This document shows positions 52,737 through 61,700 of a stretch of DNA of 64,000 bases, piece by piece. Position 1 is the first letter of the stretch; the number at the start of each line of letters is the position of its first letter. The notes beneath the pieces are model-generated. The model saw nothing but the letters and a program-made list of their open reading frames with translations. It was not told the origin of the DNA and ran no database searches. A program made the translations under genes and the position numbers. This DNA is from CBDBLK01 sp965215445 (lineage in GTDB: Bacteria; Bdellovibrionota; Bacteriovoracia; Bacteriovoracales; Bacteriovoracaceae): contig CBDCDT010000002.1 in assembly GCA_965215445.1 (NCBI GenBank), positions 248,001 to 312,000 on the forward strand, written 5' to 3'.

Positions 52737-55700
52737 TTAATTCGACGATTGCCCTCCATCGTCAATAATCCATCCTTTACTTTTCAACTGGGTGCGTGCA
52801 TCTGTTGCAATCCCTTGGTATTTGGCATTTGTTTTGATTACTCTTGGCCTAAAATCAGGATTGATACTGTTGAGATGGGCCAAAAACTTTGAATAATGTG
52901 TATCCGATAAACCGGAATCATCAATAAAATTCTGTACAGAAATGGCACCTGTTTTAAAATTCCACTGACCCATATCTGGATTAGCGTTAATTGCTCCATC
53001 AAACATACTCAATAAAAAAACTGCCTGACTAACATCCCATCCGCTCACATCAGGATTGGCACTGACCGCACCTGCAAAAATTCTCATAAAATTGACAACA
53101 TTTCCTGTTTCCCAATTACTCACGTCGGGGTCGGCCTTGATTGCTCCTTCAAACATGGCATTCATATCTTCTACCAGACTTACATCCCACCCACTCACAT
53201 TGGGGTTGGCATGAATCGCTTTTCTAAACATGCGCCTCATGCTCACCACATTTCCCGTCTTCCACTCGCTGACATTGGGTTCAGCACTTTGGGCCTCTTC
53301 AAAAAGACTTCTCATATTGGTCACATTGTCCGTATGCCAATTGCTCACATCGGGATTGGCCTTTTCAGACTTAGCAAACATGGCCATCATATTGGAAACG
53401 CTGACTGTTTTCCATTTGCTGACATCGGGATTGGCATTTGTGGCACGTTCAAACATTTGGGCCATAGTCTCAACTTGATCGACATTCCAATTTGTAACTA
53501 CTGGGTCAGCAATCAATGCTCCATAAAATGTGGCCTCTAAACTTCTCACATTGCTGGTATCCCAGTTGCTCACGTCGGGATTGGCCTTTTCAGTCTTGGC
53601 AAAAAGATATTTCATATTGGTAACATTAAAAGTTTCCCAAGAAGACGTATTCGGAACAGCATTTTTAGCACCATAAAACATGCCTTCCATATTAACGACA
53701 TTGCTTGTATCCCACTTGCTCACATCAGGATTGGCATTAATTGCGCCTGCAAAGAGATAGCTCATGTTAGTAACATTACTCGTTTGCCAAGTAGAAGTAT
53801 CAGGCACGACTTTCCTTGCTTTTCGGAACATATCTCTCATACTTACCACTTGAGAAGTATCCCCACCTGAAACCTGAATCAATTGGGAAGCATTAAAAAA
53901 TGCCGATGACAAATCCGTCCAACCCACATTTCCCAAATTGGAAACTTCTACAAGCTGTCTTCGATAGTGCGTATTATTCCCAAAATTGTGGACTCCATCC
54001 AAACCACTGCAAAGTCCATTGATAACAACTTTATATTTTCCAGGAACTGCATAAGTGTGATCAATATCTTCATCATCATAAGAAGTTACACGGCCGTTAG
54101 GACTGCCATCTCCCCAATCTACAATAAAATCAAAACTTCCACTTTGTTTTAAATGAAGTTGAATTGATTCATTTGCTTTTTTGGTTTCCCAAACTGAGAC
54201 GAAAGGCCTTACTTCTTTGCTGAAATTTATACTGGTTTGAGTAGTATTTTTGGCCTTATCAATAATATTTGCAACCAATGTTTTCTTTCCTTCTTTTATT
54301 GCAGAAAAATCAACATCGGCATCAAAACTGGTACCATCGCAGGGGATGCCCTTTTTGATAACATTTCCATCAACGGCAATCTCGATCAAGGCCTCTGCCT
54401 CATTACAATTACCCGACACATTGACCGGAGACAAAACATTGGCCGAAGTAATTTTAAAACCATCAATAGGATTGACCAAGGCAATGCTGGGCGGGCTGGT
54501 ATCCTTAGTCAAATTGATACTGGTCGATCTGGAATTGCCGGCCACATCGGTAATGGTGGCCTCCAAGATCAAATTTCTTCTATGAATAACTGAAAAATCA
54601 ACAACAGCACTGTATTTTGTTCCATCGCAAGCACTACGCCCTAAAAGCTGACCACTTTCCGTAAGACGAACAGTGGCCTGAGGGTCGTTGCAATTGCCGC
54701 TAATACTCACCGACTTCATGCTGGCAGCACTGAAATAACTGCCTCGGTAAGGAGTGTTGATCGAAATTTTAGGTGCTACCGTATCCTTGATTAAAGGTAG
54801 CGTCATGCTGTTGGTATTGCCTGCCAAGTCTTGGCCTTCAACAGTAAGAATTAAAGCACCGTCCCAAGCTAGAGAAAAATCGAGATTGGTATTGAATACT
54901 CCCCCATCACACACGACACTTCCTAAATCTCCTTCCTCATCAGAAAAATAAATTTGTGCCCCATCATCATTACAAGTGCCCCTAATGTTGAAAGCATTCA
55001 CCTCTTCGGCCGAAATAAAACTTCGAGGATAGGGAAAAGAAATGGCCACTTCTGGAGGAAGCGTATCTTTAACCAGTGACAAATTTGAACGACCTTCGTT
55101 TTTGGCCGCATCTTGAATGAGCGCAATTAAATCAAGTTTTCCATCTTTTTTTGAAGATAAGTCCAAATTAATACTAAAACGACTTCCGTCACAAGAACCG
55201 CTACCTAAAACTTGTTCTCCATCTAAAAGACGAATCGCTCCCGCTTTTTCACTACAGGTTCCTGAAATGCTTGCAGTTTTTGCGCTAGAAGCATTAATAA
55301 AACTTTCATTAATTGGATCAGTTATTGCAATTTCAGGAGCAATCGTATCTCTGGTTAAACTTAATGAGGCGCTTCGAGAATTTCCTGCACTATCTTCAAT
55401 TTTAGCCAATAAGGATAATGCGCCCTCGGGAATTGTAGTTAAGTCCAAAATTGCTGTAAATTTGCTTCCATCACATTTCGTATTTCCTAAAATCTTTTCA
55501 CCCATTAAAAATTGAATATCAGAGTTTTTATCATCACAATGGCCTGAAATCTCAAAGGCCTTCACATTAGAAACATTAATAAAACTTTTATCAATGGGTG
55601 TCTCTATTGAAACGACAGGAACAACAGTATCTTTATTTAGTTGCAAAGTAGTCTGGCCAGTATTTTTGGCAGTGTCTTCGATGGTAGCAATTAAATTCAA

Positions 55701-58700
55701 ATCACCCTCTACACTTAAAGAAAAATCCGGGGCGAGACTAAACTTGCTTTTTTGACAAGTTGTTTGTCCCAATAGAATCCTTCCGTCGTCGAGTAATTGA
55801 ATATTGCCATTTTCTTCATTACACGTCCCCGAAACAGTTACCGCTCTTAGATTGGTACTGTTTACAAAACTGTCTATCGCCGGATGAGTAAAAGTGATTA
55901 TTGGAAGAGTTGTATCTTTTACTAAAACGAGAGATGATGTCGCCGAATTTCCGGCCCTATCTTCTATATTTGCAGTCAGGTCGAGCGTTCCTTCTTGATG
56001 AGAATTTAAATCAAAATTGGCACTAAAGGATTCACCATTGCAACTTATCACTCTATCTAAAATTTGAATATTTGCCGTTGAATCATTGCAAGTACCAAAA
56101 ATGGCAAATGCATTTGCGTTGGAATTATTAACAAAGCCATTGACCAAAGAAGCAGAAAAGTTCATAGATGGAGAAATAGTATCTTTAACTAAACGGAGAG
56201 ATGATGCGGTCGAATTTCCGGCCTTATCTTCTATTTTCGCTACCAGGTCAAGCGTTCCTTCTCGGTAAGAATTTAAATCAAAATTGGCACTAAAAGATTT
56301 ACCATCACAATTTATCACTTTATCTAAAATTTGAATATTTGCTGTCGAATCATCACAAGTGCCAGTAACGGCAAATGCATTTGTATTAGCACTATTGACA
56401 AAGCTATTTGCTAAAGAAGCAGAAAAAGTCATAGATGGAGAGACTGAATCTTTAATCAAACCGAGAGATGATGTAGTCGAATTTCCGGCCTTATCTTCTA
56501 TCTTCGCCACTAAATCAAGCGTTCCCTCTTGATAAGAATTTAAATCAAGATTGGCGTTAAAAGATACACCATCACAATTGATCACTTGATCAAAAATATG
56601 AATATTTGCCTCTCGATCATCACAACTGCCTGAAACAGCAAAAGCATTTGCATTGGAGTTGTTAATAAAACTGTTTGCCGAAGGATTGGCAAAGGCCATG
56701 GATGGGGCAATTGTATCTTTAATCAAGCCAAGAGATGACGTTGCCGAATTTCCAGCACTATCTTCTATTCTTGCCACTAAATCAAGCTCACCTTCTGCGT
56801 AAGAATTTAGATCGAGATTAGTGGCAAATGTCCCATCATTACAATTTATCATTTTGTCTAAAATTTGAATTTTCGCCGCTGAATCATCACAACTACCAGA
56901 AATAGGAAATCCATTTGCGTTGGCACTATTGACGAAGCCATTTGCCAAGGCCGCAGAAAAAGTCATTGACGGAGAAACAGTATCTTTAACCAAGCTGAGA
57001 GATGATGTTGCTGAATTTCCGGCCTTGTCTTCTATTGTCGCCACTAACTGAAACGCTCCCTCTTGCTGAGAACTTAAATCAAGATTAGTGCTAAAAGATA
57101 CACCATCACAATTTATCACTTTATTAAAAATTAGAATTTTTGCCTCTCGATCATTACAATTCCCTGAAATATTCACCGAATCCATATCAGATGAGCTAAT
57201 AAAACTATGTGCTACAGGACCAGAAAAACCGATTGTTGGTGCAAGGGTATCCTTGATGAGATTGAGAGAAGAGGTTTGCGTATTTCCGGCAGTATCCTTT
57301 ATCATTGCCACCACATCAAGTACCCCTTCTGAAAGAGAACTCAAATCGAGATTAGTGGCAAATGCTTCACCATCGCAATTAATCATTTGATCAAAAATTT
57401 GAATTTTCGCCGCCGAATCATTACAAGTTCCAGAAACAGCAAATGATTTGGCATTGGCATTACTCACAAAACTCTTTACTGCCGGACGAGTAAAAGCTAT
57501 TGTCGGGGCAAGCGTATCCTTAATAAGATTAAGAGATGCGTTCTGTGAGTTGCCGGCCTTATCTTCTATCTTGGCCACCAGATTCAGTGCTCCCTCATCG
57601 GCCGCACTTAAATCAAGGTTCGTGGTAAATGTCTCACCATCGCAATTTATTACTTCATTAAAAATTTGAATTTTTGCTGTCGAGTCACTACAAGTTCCCG
57701 AAACGGTGATTGCTCTGACGTTGGCACTACTTACAAAATCATTTGCCAATGGGAGTACAAACGCAATATCGGGAGCAATCGAGTCTTTGACTAAATTGAG
57801 AGATGCAGTTGCCGTATTCCCAGCACCATCTTTTATGTTTGCTACTAAATCAAGTGCTCCCTCATCGGCCGCACTTAAATCAAGATTCGTGGTAAATGTC
57901 TCACCATCGCAATTTATTACTTCATCAAAAATTTGAATTTTTGCTGTCGAGTCACTACAAGTTCCCGAAACGGCAACGGCACTCATGTTGGCATTATTAA
58001 TAAAACTACCTGTTTGGGGATGCGCAAAAGCAATTCTTGGAATAATCGTATCTTTGGTTAAAGCAAGAGAAGCAGACCCAGAATTTCCGGCCTTATCTTC
58101 TATCGTTGCCACCAAATTAAGTGCTCCCTCATCGGCCGTACTTAAATCAAGATTCGTGGTAAATGTTTCACCATCGCAATTTATCACTTCATCAAAAATT
58201 TGAATTTTTGCTGTCGAGTCACTACAAGTTCCCGAAACGGAGATGGCCTCCATATTCATACTGTTGACAAAACTATTTGCCAGGGGGGTGGTAAAAGCTA
58301 TTAGCGGTACAGTTGTATCCTTCATTAAAGCAAGAGAAGTAGTTGCTGAATTTGAGGCCTGATCTTTTATTGTCGCCACTAAGTTAAGTGTCCCTTCATC
58401 GGCCTCATTCAAATCAAGATTAGTGGTAAATGTCTCACCATCGCAATTTATCACTTGATTAAGAACCTGAATTTTTGCTTTAGGATCGTTGCAAGTTCCT
58501 GAAACAGAAACAACTCTTGCATTTTTAGCGTTAATAAAGCTGTCTGCACTAGGATTAGTAAAAGCAATTACGGGAGCAGTTGTATCTTTAATCAAATTGA
58601 GAGATGAAACGCTCGAATTGCCGGCCTTGTCTTCTATCGTTGCCACCAAGTCAAGCATTCCTTCATCGACCGCATTTAAATTGAGATTAATGGCAAATGT

Positions 58701-61700
58701 TTCACCATCACAATTTATCGCTTGATCAAAAATTTTAATCTTCGCTGTCGAGTCATTACAAGTTCCCTCGACACTCAAAGAATTCATATTGGAAATATTA
58801 ATAAAACTTTTCGGTGCTGGATGAGTAAACGCAATTGCCGGAGCAGTAATATCTTTCATCAAATCAAGAGACGAAGTTTGAGAATTTCCCGCCCTGTCTC
58901 GTATGGCCGCCACTAAATTAAGTGCCCCTTCCCGACTTGCACTTAAATCAAGATTAGTGGCAAATTTTCCGCCATCACAACTTATCACTTTATCAAGAAT
59001 TTGAATTTTTGCTGCCGGATCGTTACAAGTTCCTGAAACGAGCACTGCTTTCATATCTGAAGCGTTGATAAGGCTGTCTGCCATCGGACTGGTAAAGGCC
59101 ATCTCTGGAGCAATAGTGTCTTTTATTAAATTGAAAGATGATGTTGCTAAATTTTTGGCCTTATCTGAAATGATAATAGTAAAGTTAGTTTGGCCTTCAG
59201 CGTGGGAACTCAAGTTGAGATAAGTCTTAAAAGACTTATTATCACAATCCACTGTGGCCAAAACATTATTTCCTTTAACAATTTTAATTGAAGCATCGGC
59301 GTCGTTACAGGTTCCCGCAACCATCACTGAGTCTACATTGTCAGCACCTACCAAGCTTTCTGAAGTTGGATGGATTAATTCAAAAGTTGGCGACACGCTA
59401 TCTTTTGTCAATTCCAAGGAGGAAGTATTTAAATTGCCAGAAGCGTCTTCAATAGTAGTAGTCAAGAGAATACTTCCTTCAGGAAGAGAACTTAAATCCA
59501 AAGTCGTATCAAAACTTTCTCCATCACAAACAGTCGTCCCTAAATTTTTCGACTCAAACGAAAAACGAATCTCGGCACCAAGCTCTTCACAATTTCCAGA
59601 AATTTCAAATGTCTGACTATTGGCCTGATTAATAAAATTTTCACTTTGATTATTTACAATAATAGTTTTGGGAAGTGTCGTATCTTTGAGTAGCGAAACC
59701 TCCGTCACTTCGGTATTGCCCAATTGATCTTGAATATGAACCTCTATAACAAGAGGGCCTTCATCTCTATCATTAAGATCAAGATCAATCCTAAAATTAT
59801 TTCCATCACAAAGAGTTTCTCCCAATTTGGAATCACCCTCCATAAGAATAATCTTGCCATCTTCTTCATCACAATTGCCCTGAATTGATACAGAATTTGC
59901 GTTATTCGTGTTAACAATACTCTCATTGCCTGGATTAGTTATGACGATATTGGGAGCGACAGTATCTTTAATGATAGAGAAATTTGTTTCAGAAGCGTTG
60001 CCTGCCAAATCCTGAATTTTCACACTCAATGAAAACGTACCATCAGAAATTTGATCTACTTCAAGAGCAGCATGGAAATAACCCAAAGCATCTTCTTCCG
60101 CTTCCTTCACACAATCCACACTTCCTAAAGAATTTTCATTAACGTAAAAATGAACCTTGGCACTCAAAAGATCACAAGAACCGGCAACAATAAATTGCTT
60201 TTGATTTGCCTGGCCAGCAAAAATTGTAGCGGGAACGGCAGTAAGTTGAGGGGCCACAGTGTCTTTAATCAAAATATGGTCAAAATTGTTAGCATTTCCT
60301 GCACTGTCTTCCGCTCTGGCCATCAAATTTAGTGTTCCTTCTGCACTTCCACTCAAATCCAAATCGGCCGTAAAAGTGCCATTATTACAAACTGCAGTTG
60401 CTAAAGTTTGCGCTCCATCGGTAATTTGAATCTGAGATTGTGTATCATCACACGTTCCCGTAATACTTACAGAGCCTACATTGGCACTCCCAACAAAACT
60501 TCCATTTAGCGGAACAGTCAACGCAATTTCTGGGATGATAACATCTTTGGTTAAATCGAGAGAAGAAGATGCTGAATTTCCGGCATTATCTTCTATTGAT
60601 GCCATCAAAGTAAAATCTCCCTCCGCAACAGCACTCAAATTCAAACTAGTCTCGAAAGTGCTGCCGTTACAATCCACGATGGCCAAAGTTTGTGTTCCAT
60701 TAAAAATTTGAATCTGCGCTTCACTATCGTCACAATTTCCCGATACATTCATAGCACCTACGTTTGTGCTATTTACAAAACTTCCCAAGTCTGGATGAGT
60801 AAAAGCAATAGTGGGGATAATGGTATCTTTTATTAATTCGAGAGAAGCAGTTTGCGAGTTCCCTGCCTTGTCCGTTACTGATGCCATCAAATTGAGTGAT
60901 CCCTCTACCATCGCACTCAAATCCAAATCAACAGCAAAGGCACTACCATCACAATTTGTCGTCGCCAAAGTTTGCGTTCCATCGGAGATGCGAATAGCTG
61001 TCGTAGTATCGTCACAAGTTCCTGCGATACTTACTGCCCTCACATTGGTACTATTTACAAAACTTCCTGGTGATGGATGATTAAACGCAATCACCGGAAT
61101 AGTAGCATCTTTTATTAAGCTGAGAGAAGAAGTGGTCGAATTTCCAGCGCCATCCTCTATAGTCGCCACCAGATCAAGTGCACCTTCATTAAATTCACTC
61201 AAATTCAAGCTAGTCTCAAAAACACTTCCATCACAGTTTGTTGTCGCCAAAGTTTGCGATCCATGAGAAATTAGAATCGCTGCCTCCGCATCATCACAAG
61301 TTCCCGAGATATTCACAGAGGCCACGTTGGCACTATTGACAAAACTTTCAGGTGACGGGTGAACAAAAGCAATCGTTGGAACAGTAGCATCTTTGACTAA
61401 TTCAACAATAGATGTCGCCGAATTGCCCGTCCCGTCTTCCACCATCGCCACTATATTAAGTTTCCCTTCAGAGTAGGAACTTAAATCAAGGTCAGTATGG
61501 AATAAACCATTTTCACAACGCGCCTCTCCCAAAGTTTTTTTCAGGTTGCTTGAACCAGATTCAACTCCAACAAAAGCGATAGTTGCTCCTTCTTCGTTGC
61601 AATACCCGCTAATAGGCACAAGTGTTTGGTTATCAAAGTTAATAAAACTTTCACCCTCGGCCAAGTTTGTCATCGCAAGTTCTGGAGCAGCAGTATCCTT

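Noticed and set aside
57088..58725. Several plus-strand open frames of 60-100 aa with similar sequences
   Set aside because: They are the antisense image of the Ig-like repeats; their similarity reflects the repeat, not a gene family.
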